Assembly: GCA_964551635.1 (NCBI GenBank)
Contig: CAZKDZ010000076.1
Location: 1 to 64,000, forward strand
Reading direction: 5' to 3'
DNA length: 64,000 bases
Origin: JAAXHE01 sp964551635
GTDB lineage: Bacteria > Latescibacterota > UBA2968 > GCA-2709665
The notes beneath the pieces are model-generated. The model had not been told where the DNA came from, did not search any database, and worked only from the letters and a program-made list of their open reading frames with translations. Positions 33,303-41,949 of this stretch are shown here, piece after piece; the first letter of the stretch is position 1; each line of letters opens with the position of its first letter. The position numbers and the translations under genes are program-made.

Positions 33303-34640
33303 ATGCAACAGGATACGGCATACGCAAACGATACCGCGCTGCCCCGTGCGCGAAATGTCGAAGTGATCCCGGTCGACCAGGGCGGCAGCCGCATGTTCTA
33401 CGTTCGCGATCCGCTGGAGATCGCCCCGCAGCCGCTGCTGCTCGGACCGGCGGGGATGTTCGTCCTGTCGCATCTGGATGGCCGGCACACCATCGATCAG
33501 ATTCTCGAATCTCTCCGGAGAAGTGTTCCGGGCGGCGACTTCGGAGTCGGTGACATCCGGCACGTGCTGGGCAAACTCAGCGAGAGCTGCTACCTTGACG
33601 ACCACGTGGCCGCGGCACGGGCCGCCCGGATACGGGAGGAATTCGAGCGGTCCGACATTCGACGGGCATGGCACGCGGGAACCGCCTACCCGAACGACCC
33701 GGGAGAACTCGCGGGGATGTTCGACCGGTTCTTCGAAACCGCCGCTTCCTCGGCGAAGGCGCGAAATGGAGACAGGTGCGGGGTCGGGGAGGAGCGGCTT
33801 GCCGCCATCATGTGCCCTCACATCGATTTGCGCGCGGGCGGCGAGACGTATCCGCCTGCCTTCAATGCGCTGGCCGCGGCCTCCGGCGGCGAGCGCCCCT
33901 GCGAACTCTTCGTCATCCTCGGCGTGGCCCACAACGGCGGTACGGAACCGGGAGAGAGCTTCGCCATCGCGACGGACAAACACTACGAAACGCCGTTTGG
34001 ACGCGTGCCGACAGACGCGGATGTAATCGAGGACTGGTCCGGCCGTGCCGGGCGCGACGTCACGGAGCAACAGTGGCTGCACCGGACCGAACACTCCGTC
34101 GAGTTCGCCCTGCTGTTTCTTCAGTATATCCAGGTCCGGGAGGCACTGGCGCCGTTCCAGGTGGCGCCGGTCCTGCTCGGAAGCGTCGATCACTACCTGC
34201 GCGAAGGGCTGGACCCCTTGCAGGCGCCGGAGGTCGTTGCCGAACTCGAGGCGCTGCGTGCGGCGGTATCTGCGAGCGGTAAGCGTACCGTGTACGTGCT
34301 CAGCGTGGACCTGGCGCACATCGGACCGAAATTCGGCCATCCGGACCGGGTCGACGATGCCGCTGCCGCGGCCTGCGAGGCGGCCGACCGCGAACTGCTG
34401 GGTCTTGCGCAACGGTTCGATGCGGCCGGCCTTTACGGGTCGCTGCAGGCCGACGGTAACGGCCGGAACGTGGACGCCGCCGCCGGTCTGTTTTCGCTCC
34501 AAACGCTTCTGGGCGGCGCAGATTGCCGCGTCGACCTGCTCAGCTACGGGCAGAACCGCCAGGCAGACTCAGGATCGCTGGTCAGCTACGCCAGCATGGC
34601 CTTCTATGCAACATTGCCCCGATCCGCGGGCGGCGGGTGA
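33303..34640 (+). CDS. Memo-family (AmmeMemoRadiSam system protein B) with extra N-terminal domain
   Basis: A 445-residue protein. Residues about 130-440 form a Memo domain: AGTAYPNDPGELAGMFDRFF, MCPHIDLRAGGETYPPAFNAL, VILGVAHNG, TEHSVEFALLFLQY and VLSVDLAHIGPKFG, with the histidines expected near the metal pocket. About 110 N-terminal residues carry PLEIAPQPLLLGPAGMFVLSHLDGRHTIDQIL, a small PqqD-like or winged-helix-like region. Memo proteins are related to class III extradiol dioxygenases and often occur with AMMECR1 and radical-SAM genes, which are not seen nearby. ATG follows GAGGAAGAAT. Confidence 0.85.
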   Translation: MQQDTAYANDTALPRARNVEVIPVDQGGSRMFYVRDPLEIAPQPLLLGPAGMFVLSHLDGRHTIDQILESLRRSVPGGDFGVGDIRHVLGKLSESCYLDDHVAAARAARIREEFERSDIRRAWHAGTAYPNDPGELAGMFDRFFETAASSAKARNGDRCGVGEERLAAIMCPHIDLRAGGETYPPAFNALAAASGGERPCELFVILGVAHNGGTEPGESFAIATDKHYETPFGRVPTDADVIEDWSGRAGRDVTEQQWLHRTEHSVEFALLFLQYIQVREALAPFQVAPVLLGSVDHYLREGLDPLQAPEVVAELEALRAAVSASGKRTVYVLSVDLAHIGPKFGHPDRVDDAAAAACEAADRELLGLAQRFDAAGLYGSLQADGNGRNVDAAAGLFSLQTLLGGADCRVDLLSYGQNRQADSGSLVSYASMAFYATLPRSAGGG

Positions 34641-34912
34641 CTCGGCGCGTTTCCAAGTCTTGTGTGGCGCCCTTCAATCGGATGCTGTGCCGCAATTTAT
34701 GTAAACCTGGCTGCTTTCTTGCGTCTCGCGTACACTCCTGTCCCATGTTATATTCCTTTAGTATCCGGAGCGAGGGCGTCCCGGGCGCGCCGATTGGTAC
34801 AACTGCTCCATTGCATTTCTTCAGGTTCGGTGCACAACCCCGCCTTTACAATTATCCTGGACAGCAGTGATAACCCGTGTTTCCCAATTTGGCAGTTTTC
34901 CAGGAGGCTGAT

Positions 34913-35758
34913 ATGTCCCGGAGGTGGTTGCGCGTCGCCGCAGTCCAGATGCACGCCAATGAAGACATCGAGGAGAATGCGCGCGGGATCGTCGACCGGC
35001 TGAAGACGTGCGCCGGTGAGGGGGTGGACGTGGCCGCGTTCCACGAGGGCGTTCTGTTCGGCTATTGCGACCATCCGGATTTCTGGTCGAACCTGGATCG
35101 ATCCCGCATCGAAAATGCGGAACGGCAGATTGTCCGGGCCTGCAGGGAAACCGGCGTCGCGGCCGTCGTCGGTTCAACCCATCAGGAAGGTCGCAGCCGC
35201 TTCAACAGCTTGCTGGTTGTGGACAGAGACGGCACGGTGCGGGGCCGTTACGGCAAGATCCATCTTGCCGGCGAGCGCTGGTTCGAGCCGTCCCAACACC
35301 TGCCCGTTTACAGCCTGTGCGGCGTACCGTGTTGTTTCCTGATCTGCCACGATATCCGCTATCCCGAACTCGTCCGGCTGCCCGCGGCGGCCGGCGCGCA
35401 GGTCTGCTTTTTCTGCAGTTGCGAGAGCTCCGTCACCCTTGAACACAAACTGTCGGCCTACAGGGCGATGCCCATCAGCCGCGCGACGGAAAACGGCATC
35501 TACGTGGTCATGGCCAACGCGCCCGCCGACCCGACGGATATCGACCGCGCGGGGTCGTCTCACGGCGAATCGAAGATCATCCATCCCGATGGCAATGTGA
35601 TGGTGGAAGCCGGCATATTCTCGGACGAGATCATCATCCGCAGGCTCGATCTCCACGAGGCGTCACGAAACATCGCGATGCGCGCCGTAAACGACGTGAC
35701 CTGCATCAGCGATTGGATGAAGGAGGGTGTAAAGCTTGTCGACGGGGGAGTCGCATGA
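34913..35758 (+). CDS. Nitrilase-superfamily carbon-nitrogen hydrolase
   Basis: A 281-residue amidohydrolase with the E-K-C triad at E45 (AAFHEGVLFGY), K115 (RYGKIHL) and C145 (LICHDIRYPE). The fold is a four-layer alpha-beta-beta-alpha sandwich. Members cleave amides, carbamoyl groups or nitriles; the branch here resembles N-carbamoyl or omega-amidase types but the substrate is not predictable. ATG 34913 follows CAGGAGG; the frame opens at 34877 without a ribosome site. The sulfatase gene begins 31 bp later. Confidence 0.9.
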   Translation: MSRRWLRVAAVQMHANEDIEENARGIVDRLKTCAGEGVDVAAFHEGVLFGYCDHPDFWSNLDRSRIENAERQIVRACRETGVAAVVGSTHQEGRSRFNSLLVVDRDGTVRGRYGKIHLAGERWFEPSQHLPVYSLCGVPCCFLICHDIRYPELVRLPAAAGAQVCFFCSCESSVTLEHKLSAYRAMPISRATENGIYVVMANAPADPTDIDRAGSSHGESKIIHPDGNVMVEAGIFSDEIIIRRLDLHEASRNIAMRAVNDVTCISDWMKEGVKLVDGGVA

Positions 35759-35789
35759 CCGATCGCTTCATCGAACAAGGGGAGCATGA

Positions 35790-37247
35790 ATGAGAGGGTC
35801 CAGACCGAATATCCTGTGGATTTGTACGGACCAACAGCGGTACGATACCATTGGCGCGTTGGGGAATCCCCACGTGGACACGCCCAATATCGACCGCCTC
35901 GTCGCGGAGGGGTCTGCACTTACGCACGCGTATTGCCAGAGTCCGATTTGCACCCCCAGCCGGGCGAGCTTCCTCACCGGACAATACGCGAGCGCCGTCC
36001 ACGTGAACGGCAACGGCAATTCACACTTTCCGGATACGCCCCCGCCCGTCACGAAGTTGCTCGCCGACAGCGGATACGACTGCGGCCTGATCGGCAAATT
36101 GCATCTGTCCAGCGCATTCGGGCGCGTGGAAGCGCGGGTGGATGACGGATACCGCTACTGGCAGTACAGCCACGCGCCCAGGGACGACTGGGAGACCGGG
36201 CACGACTACGCCGACTGGGTACGGTCCAGGGGGGAGGTACTGGGTGAATTGATCAAGAGCCCGGATGGCGTACCCGCGGAACTGCACCAGACCACGTGGT
36301 GTGCGGAAAAAACCATCGACTTCCTGAGCGAAGCACGTGAAGGCCCCTGGCTGGCCTCAGTGAACATCTATGATCCGCATCCACCGTTCAATCCGCCACG
36401 AACGTACCGGGACCTGTTCAATCCCGCCCGGGTGAACGGTCCGCTGTTCAGAGACAGCGATCTCGTCCAGCAGAAAAAGCTGGAGGCCGTTGACTTTCAG
36501 TCCAAAGGGCGGCATCCCGACGACCTGGACATCAAGAGCCCCGTGATCCCCTGGACGCAGACCCGCGGGCTGATGGAGCCGGAAACGGCAGGAAAGCGGG
36601 ACGCCGGAACGCTCATCGCCGCCTATTATGCCATGATCAAGCTGATCGACGACCAGGTCGGGCGGATCATGGCCGCGCTGGAATCCACCGGCCAGCGCGA
36701 GAATACGCTCGTGATCTTCACGAGCGATCATGGCGAGATGCTGGGAGACCACGGGCTGATTCAGAAGGGATGCCGCTTCTACGAAGGGCTGGTGAGGGTA
36801 CCGCTGATCTTCTCGTGGCCGGGGCACGTGAAGTCCGGACAGAGAAGCGATGCGCTGGTGGAACTGCGCGACATCGCCCCGCTGCTGCTGGAACTGGCGG
36901 GGTTACCGGTTCCGGAGCGGATGCAGGCGCGCTCACTCGTTCCCATGCTCAGCGGCGAGAAGCCGGCAGATGAGCATCGCGAATTCGTCCGATGTGAATT
37001 CTACGATGCGCTGGACCAGGCCGACGGGACGTTCGCCACGATGTACCGTGACCGCAGGTACAAGCTCGTCGTCTACCACGGGCACGTTCTTGGTGAACTC
37101 TACGACCTCGAGGAGGATCCGGGGGAGTTTGATAATCTGTGGGACAGCTCCGGTCACGCAGATGTGAAACTCGACCTCATGCAGCGCAGCTTCGACGCGT
37201 CCATGCTCGCCATGGACCGGGGCCCCGAACGCATCGGGCCGATGTGA
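35790..37247 (+). CDS. Sulfatase (formylglycine-dependent arylsulfatase family)
   Basis: A 485-residue sulfatase. C54 in CTPSRASFLTG is the cysteine converted to formylglycine (CxPSR motif). Metal ligands include D14 and Q15 in ICTDQQR and the D-H pair in IFTSDHGEMLGDHG. ELYDLEEDPGEFDNL is the usual C-terminal signature. No signal peptide is evident, unusual for polysaccharide sulfatases, so it may act on small imported sulfated compounds. It follows the nitrilase-type gene closely and may be co-transcribed. A matching sulfatase-maturing enzyme is not in the window. Confidence 0.93.
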   Translation: MRGSRPNILWICTDQQRYDTIGALGNPHVDTPNIDRLVAEGSALTHAYCQSPICTPSRASFLTGQYASAVHVNGNGNSHFPDTPPPVTKLLADSGYDCGLIGKLHLSSAFGRVEARVDDGYRYWQYSHAPRDDWETGHDYADWVRSRGEVLGELIKSPDGVPAELHQTTWCAEKTIDFLSEAREGPWLASVNIYDPHPPFNPPRTYRDLFNPARVNGPLFRDSDLVQQKKLEAVDFQSKGRHPDDLDIKSPVIPWTQTRGLMEPETAGKRDAGTLIAAYYAMIKLIDDQVGRIMAALESTGQRENTLVIFTSDHGEMLGDHGLIQKGCRFYEGLVRVPLIFSWPGHVKSGQRSDALVELRDIAPLLLELAGLPVPERMQARSLVPMLSGEKPADEHREFVRCEFYDALDQADGTFATMYRDRRYKLVVYHGHVLGELYDLEEDPGEFDNLWDSSGHADVKLDLMQRSFDASMLAMDRGPERIGPM

Positions 37248-37379
37248 GGGAGGGAATTTAGAATAAGGTACTCCACCATCCGATTTTGCGATTGATCTCT
37301 GCCACGACAGACACTCCTGACTTGCCCGGGTCGACTGTCAACTTTCGCCATTCCCGGTTGGTACACTAATTGCGTTGAC

Positions 37380-37438
37380 TTGAACCATCCTCCACTCTCT
37401 GAGTGGGCCGGCAGCAACTAATGCAAAGGATGGTTCAA
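37380..37438 (+). promoter_or_regulatory. Long inverted repeat covering the RecQ-like gene's ribosome site
   Basis: TTGAACCATCC (37380-37390) and GGATGGTTCAA (37428-37438) are perfect 11-bp inverse arms separated by 37 bp. An inner hairpin CCACTC-TCT-GAGTGG lies in the loop. The right arm contains the end of the AAAGGA ribosome site and stops one base before ATG 37440. Folded as RNA it would hide the ribosome site; as DNA it could bind a repressor. Confidence 0.65.
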
Positions 37439-37439
37439 T

Positions 37440-39539
37440 ATGACTGAGAAATCGGATGCACTCAGGCTCCTCAGGTTGGCTGCGGACGACAGCGCCCTCG
37501 ATTTTCGCCGAGGCCAATGGGAAGCAATCGACTCCCTGGTGAACGAGAGGGCTCGACTGCTCGTTGTCGAGCGTACCGGATGGGGCAAGAGTTCGGTCTA
37601 TTTTATCGCGACACGAATTCTACGTAACAGAGGGCGCGGACCGACCCTGATCGTCTCGCCTCTCCTCGCGCTGATGCGAAATCAGATCGACGCCGCCTGT
37701 CGGTTGGGGATCCGCGCGATGACGATCAATTCGGCAAACAGAGAGGAGTGGCCGGTCATTCGGCGTGCCGTACGGGAGAACGAGGCGGATGCGCTCCTGA
37801 TTTCGCCCGAGAGGCTGGCCAACGACGAATTCGTTGAAAAGGTCTTGCTGCCTGTTGCCTCGCGAATCGGGCTTCTGGTGGTGGACGAAGCCCATTGCAT
37901 ATCTGACTGGGGACATGACTTCCGTCCGGACTACCGGCGACTGGTCAGAGTCTTGCAGCGAATGCCCGGCAGCGTTCCGATACTTGGCACGACGGCGACG
38001 GCGAATGACCGCGTGGTTGAGGATGTCCGGGCACAGCTTGGCGATTTCGCAATCCAACGCGGAAATCTGGTGCGTCGAACGCTTGCCCTGCAGAAAATGC
38101 GATTGCCCTCGCAGGTGGAGAGGCTGGCATGGCTGGCGGAACATATTGATTCTTTGCCTGGTACGGGAATCATCTATACGCTTACCCGGCGCGATGCGAA
38201 CCTGGTTGAAAAGTGGCTCCGGAATCACGGAATTTCCGCGCGAGCGTATTATAGCGGCGTGAGGCGTGACGACTTCGAGGACTCGAACGCTTATCGCCTG
38301 CACCTCGAAAAAAAGCTGCTCCGTAATGAAATAAAGGCATTGGTGGCAACGACGGCACTCGGCATGGGGTACGACAAGCCGGATATCGGTTTCGTCGTCC
38401 ACTACCAGGCGCCCGGTTCGATTGTCGCCTACTACCAGCAGGTCGGTCGCGCCGGCCGAGCCATCTCGCACGCCATCGGATTATTGATGTCAGGAGACGA
38501 GGATGCCGATATTCATGAGTATTTCCGACGAAGCGCTTTTCCTGAAGAAGGGTGGGTAGCGGCAGTACTCGGCGTTTTGGAAGAGAGCGATGGCTTGCGT
38601 GTCAGTCAAATCGAAAAAGCCGTCAATCTGACGCGAGGCCAGATTGGGCAAGTGCTCAAATTCCTGTCTGTGGACAGTCCCGCGCCTGTCATTAAAACCG
38701 GGTACAAATGGGCCCGCACGGCATTGCCGTTTAGCATGGACCGCGATCGAATTCAGCGATTGACGGAAAAACGCAAAATCGAGTGGCAGGAGGTCCAGGA
38801 ATATCTCGATACAGACCGGTGCCTGATGCAGTTCCTCACAACGGCTCTTGACGACGTTGCCCCTCAACCGTGCGGCAAGTGTGCTTCGTGCCGTCGTCGA
38901 CCGCTGGTCGATCCCTCCTTCACGCGTACGACCGCGATAGCGGCAGCCCGATTCCTTCGTCAATCCGAACTTGTGCTGGAATGCAACAGGCAGGTCGCGA
39001 GAGATGCATTTCGCGGGTATGGCTTTCGCGGAAATCTGCCCGTAGACCTCCGTGCTGAGACGGGACGGATCCTCTCGCGATGGGGCGACGCCGGCTGGGG
39101 GCAACTGGTCGCTGATGACAAACACCGAGGCCAATTTCGCGATGAACTTGTAAAGGCGGCTAAGGAGATGTTGAAAGACAGGTGGAAACCATCTCCGAGC
39201 CCGGAATGGGTCACGTGCGTCCCGTCCAGGAATCAACCGGACCTCGTCCCCGACTACGCGGAACGCCTGGCGGCGGCATTGGGACTTACGTTCGAACCCG
39301 TTGTAGTGAAAGTAAAGGACAACGATCCGCAGAAGCTGCAGCAGAACCGATTCCACCAGTGCAGAAATCTCGACGCCGCGTTTGCAATCGTCTGCCCGGT
39401 CCCGGAGGGCCCGGTCCTTCTGGTTGATGACGTGTTCGATTCCGGCTGGACCTTAACGGTAGTTGCTGCTTTGCTTCGACAAGCCGGGAGCGGCCCCGTC
39501 TGGCCACTGGCTCTGGCAACCTCGAGAATGGCTGCGTGA
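37440..39539 (+). CDS. RecQ-family helicase fused to a phosphoribosyltransferase domain
   Basis: A 699-residue protein. Residues about 20-360 are a RecQ-type SF2 helicase: Walker A TGWGKS (46-51), DEAH at 149-152 in VVDEAHCISDWGHDFRPDY, TTATAN (motif III), and QVGRAGRA (motif VI). CGKCASCRRR near 480 is a small cysteine cluster like the RecQ zinc element. The C-terminal part has CVPSRNQPDLVPDYAERLA and the PRPP-loop-like VLLVDDVFDSGWT (659-671), a ComF/PRTase-like module. A DprA-like gene follows by 1 bp. This differs from housekeeping RecQ, which ends in HRDC, and fits a defence or DNA-uptake role. Confidence 0.85.
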   Translation: MTEKSDALRLLRLAADDSALDFRRGQWEAIDSLVNERARLLVVERTGWGKSSVYFIATRILRNRGRGPTLIVSPLLALMRNQIDAACRLGIRAMTINSANREEWPVIRRAVRENEADALLISPERLANDEFVEKVLLPVASRIGLLVVDEAHCISDWGHDFRPDYRRLVRVLQRMPGSVPILGTTATANDRVVEDVRAQLGDFAIQRGNLVRRTLALQKMRLPSQVERLAWLAEHIDSLPGTGIIYTLTRRDANLVEKWLRNHGISARAYYSGVRRDDFEDSNAYRLHLEKKLLRNEIKALVATTALGMGYDKPDIGFVVHYQAPGSIVAYYQQVGRAGRAISHAIGLLMSGDEDADIHEYFRRSAFPEEGWVAAVLGVLEESDGLRVSQIEKAVNLTRGQIGQVLKFLSVDSPAPVIKTGYKWARTALPFSMDRDRIQRLTEKRKIEWQEVQEYLDTDRCLMQFLTTALDDVAPQPCGKCASCRRRPLVDPSFTRTTAIAAARFLRQSELVLECNRQVARDAFRGYGFRGNLPVDLRAETGRILSRWGDAGWGQLVADDKHRGQFRDELVKAAKEMLKDRWKPSPSPEWVTCVPSRNQPDLVPDYAERLAAALGLTFEPVVVKVKDNDPQKLQQNRFHQCRNLDAAFAIVCPVPEGPVLLVDDVFDSGWTLTVVAALLRQAGSGPVWPLALATSRMAA

Positions 39540-39540
39540 T

Positions 39541-40524
39541 ATGATTTCGGGTTCCAATACTCAGGCGGTAATGCTGCTTACGGTCTCCCTTGGCAGATCC
39601 GACAGGTCAGAGGCAAAGCCTCTCTCGCCAAAAGAATGGGCGCGCTTCGCGACATGGCTCAGAAATCGCAATCTGGAGGTGTCAGATCTGCTGAAGGGTG
39701 AATTGAGGAGTCAACTTGAGGGTTGGACGGATCGTTCAATACCACGATCCAGATTGGAAAGTCTTGTTGAACGCGGAGGCGCGCTTGGCCTGGCGATCGA
39801 GAGATGGCAGCGTGCCGGGCTGTGGATCATGACGCCATGGGATTCGGAATACCCGGAGAGGTTGAAAGACCGACTTGGATTGGAATCCCCACCCGTAATC
39901 TTCGGTTGCGGAAACAAGATGCTTCTTGCGCGCGGCGGCATCGCGGTGGTTGGCTCCAGAGATGCCCGCCGGGAAGACCTCACTTTTGCCGGAGACCTTG
40001 GCGCTGCCGCCGCGACACAGGGTTATTCGGTCGTTTCCGGCGCGGCGCGCGGGGTGGATGAGAGCGCGATGCTGAGCGCACTGGAAAACGAAGGCACGGC
40101 AATCGGCGTTGTGGCAGACAGCTTGATGCGCGTGACGACCTCCGCGAAATATCGCAGATTTCTTCTCTCGCGTGATCTGGCGCTGGTAACACCATTTAAT
40201 CCGGAAGCGGGATTCAGCATCGGGAATGCGATGTCCAGAAACCGTTACATCTATTGCCTGGCCGACGCCGCGATCGTGGTCAGCAGCACGCCGAATCGTG
40301 GAGGGACGTGGAACGGCGCGCTGGAAGACCTGAAAGCCGGGTGGGTGCCTCTCTGGGTCAAACGCACGGCAAGCGCGGAAACAGGCAATGCCAGGCTTGT
40401 GCAGAGGGGTGCGCGCTGGATTCCCGACGATCTGGAGTCACTTGAATCCTTGACGACATCAGGTCCGGAACAAGCGTTACGGCTCGAACTTCCCCTCACA
40501 CGTCGGAGACGAAACGACTTATAG
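39541..40524 (+). CDS. DprA/Smf-like DNA-processing protein
   Basis: A 327-residue protein with a DprA-type Rossmann domain from about residue 130: GIAVVGSRDARREDLTFA, YSVVSGAARGVDESAM and GFSIGNAMSRNRYIYCLADAAIVVSS with GGTWNGA after it. These match the SGgArGiD and nR(N/d)rya blocks of DprA. The first 120 residues are helical and unlike the SAM domain of classical DprA; no C-terminal winged helix is seen. It starts 1 bp after the helicase stop, so the two are coupled and probably act together on DNA or nucleotides. Confidence 0.82.
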   Translation: MISGSNTQAVMLLTVSLGRSDRSEAKPLSPKEWARFATWLRNRNLEVSDLLKGELRSQLEGWTDRSIPRSRLESLVERGGALGLAIERWQRAGLWIMTPWDSEYPERLKDRLGLESPPVIFGCGNKMLLARGGIAVVGSRDARREDLTFAGDLGAAAATQGYSVVSGAARGVDESAMLSALENEGTAIGVVADSLMRVTTSAKYRRFLLSRDLALVTPFNPEAGFSIGNAMSRNRYIYCLADAAIVVSSTPNRGGTWNGALEDLKAGWVPLWVKRTASAETGNARLVQRGARWIPDDLESLESLTTSGPEQALRLELPLTRRRRNDL

Positions 40525-40538
40525 TTAGAGAAATAAAC

Positions 40539-40661
40539 TCAGGCGTCTTCCAGGCTCAGCAATTGAAGGACGGAAAGCCAGGAACGGAAGGGCAGACCAT
40601 CGACACCGGCAAACCGGCGGTTGTCAATATTGAAGACCGTGTCGATTTGGATTTCAATGCG
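40539..40661 (-). pseudogene. Possible remnant of a PIN/VapC-like toxin C-terminus
   Basis: Between the convergent dprA-like and oxidoreductase genes, the minus strand carries an open stretch of about 40 codons without a start that ends VFNIDNRRFAGVDGL followed by about 20 residues and a stop. The NxRxFxGVxGL text resembles the end of PIN-domain toxins. It is too short to be certain. Confidence 0.2.
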
Positions 40662-40686
40662 CTATTCCGGAATCGAATGCCGGGAG

Positions 40687-41949
40687 TCACGGCAAATCCC
40701 CGGTGTATCCCTTTGACGTCCAGACCTTTCGGGCCAGCTTCTCTGCTTCGTCGGACGGTTCGATTTCGCCCAGGATGCTGGCCGGCGGTTGGCCTTCCTT
40801 CCTGCGGGCGGGGTCGGGCGACCAGTCGTCATCTTCGTATTGCTTGCGCACGGACTCGTGCCGGAAATCGGGCACTTCGATGGCTGCCGAGTCGTTCAGC
40901 GCGGAACGCCACGCCTGGATGCCCGCGATGCTCATGTCCAGGCCGCGGTAGACGTCGAGATACGGCTGTCTGCCCGCGCGGATCGCCTCGGCGAAGTGGT
41001 AGGACGTGAAGAAGTCGCCGCCGCCGTGGCCTGTGCGGGTCGCCCGGTTGTGATGGACGGGGAAGTCTGGCTTATAGACCGTTTCGACCGGATCGCCCTT
41101 GCGCTTCTCCCATGGTTCGTACCAGACGCGCAGACGCTGTTTGTCGCCGTGGCGGCAGTTTTCCATCACGCCTTTGTTGCCGTGGATGCGGACGTAGTTT
41201 CCGTGACCGCGCAACCCGCCGTGCAGGGACTTCATGACCGCATCGTTGTCCATCCTGCAGATGATCACCGCGGCCGTGTCCGATCGCCTCATGTGCAGCG
41301 TCTGCGCCGGATCGGTGTAATCGAAGGGGATCACGAAGCCGTTGACCTTCACCGGCCTGGTGTCGGTGATATACATCACCGGGGCGATGGAGTGGGTGCA
41401 GTAGTACGTGGCGGGGACCCAGTTGCGCCAGTGGTTGCGTCCGCAACTGCGACCCAGTTTTACCTCGGGTGGGTCCGGGTGGACGTATTCGCCCTCGCCG
41501 TACTTGAACTCACCCACGCGTCCTTTTTTATAGAGCCGCCTCATCTCCTGATTGAAGACCATGTAGGGGTAGTTTTCGGCAAACATGTAGGTCCTGCCGC
41601 TGCTTTCAACCGCCCGCGCCAGGGCCACGCCTTCGCCCAGCGTATGGCAGGCGGCGGTCTCGCTCATCACATGTTTGCCTGCGTCAAATGCCTTTATGGC
41701 AAACGGCGCGTGCTCGTGGAAATAGTTCGCCAGCACAACCGCGTCCATCTCGCAGCCGAGGAAGTCGTCGTAGTCGATGTACGTCTTTACATTCAGCGCG
41801 TCGCCCTCCGCGAGAAGTCGCTCCTCCCAGGTGTCGCAAATTGCGACGAGTTCCATTCCCGTCGCTCCCGCCGCCCGGGCAAAGGAGCGGCCTCGCCCGA
41901 CGCCGACCACGCCGACCCGAATACGCTGTCTGCTTTTTCGATTGGCCAT
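40687..41949 (-). CDS. Gfo/Idh/MocA family oxidoreductase
   Basis: A 420-residue dehydrogenase with the N-terminal Rossmann motif RVGVVGVGRGRSFARAA and AGKHVMSETAACHTLGEG in the position of the EKP loop; here the usual EKP is replaced by SET, so the catalytic lysine may be missing. FAENYPYMVFNQEM and THSIAPVMYITDTRP are typical of a long branch seen in genomes rich in this family. No ribosome site is strong before ATG 41949. It is a single gene on the minus strand at the edge of the accessory island. Confidence 0.85.
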   Translation of the reverse strand: MANRKSRQRIRVGVVGVGRGRSFARAAGATGMELVAICDTWEERLLAEGDALNVKTYIDYDDFLGCEMDAVVLANYFHEHAPFAIKAFDAGKHVMSETAACHTLGEGVALARAVESSGRTYMFAENYPYMVFNQEMRRLYKKGRVGEFKYGEGEYVHPDPPEVKLGRSCGRNHWRNWVPATYYCTHSIAPVMYITDTRPVKVNGFVIPFDYTDPAQTLHMRRSDTAAVIICRMDNDAVMKSLHGGLRGHGNYVRIHGNKGVMENCRHGDKQRLRVWYEPWEKRKGDPVETVYKPDFPVHHNRATRTGHGGGDFFTSYHFAEAIRAGRQPYLDVYRGLDMSIAGIQAWRSALNDSAAIEVPDFRHESVRKQYEDDDWSPDPARRKEGQPPASILGEIEPSDEAEKLARKVWTSKGYTGDLP

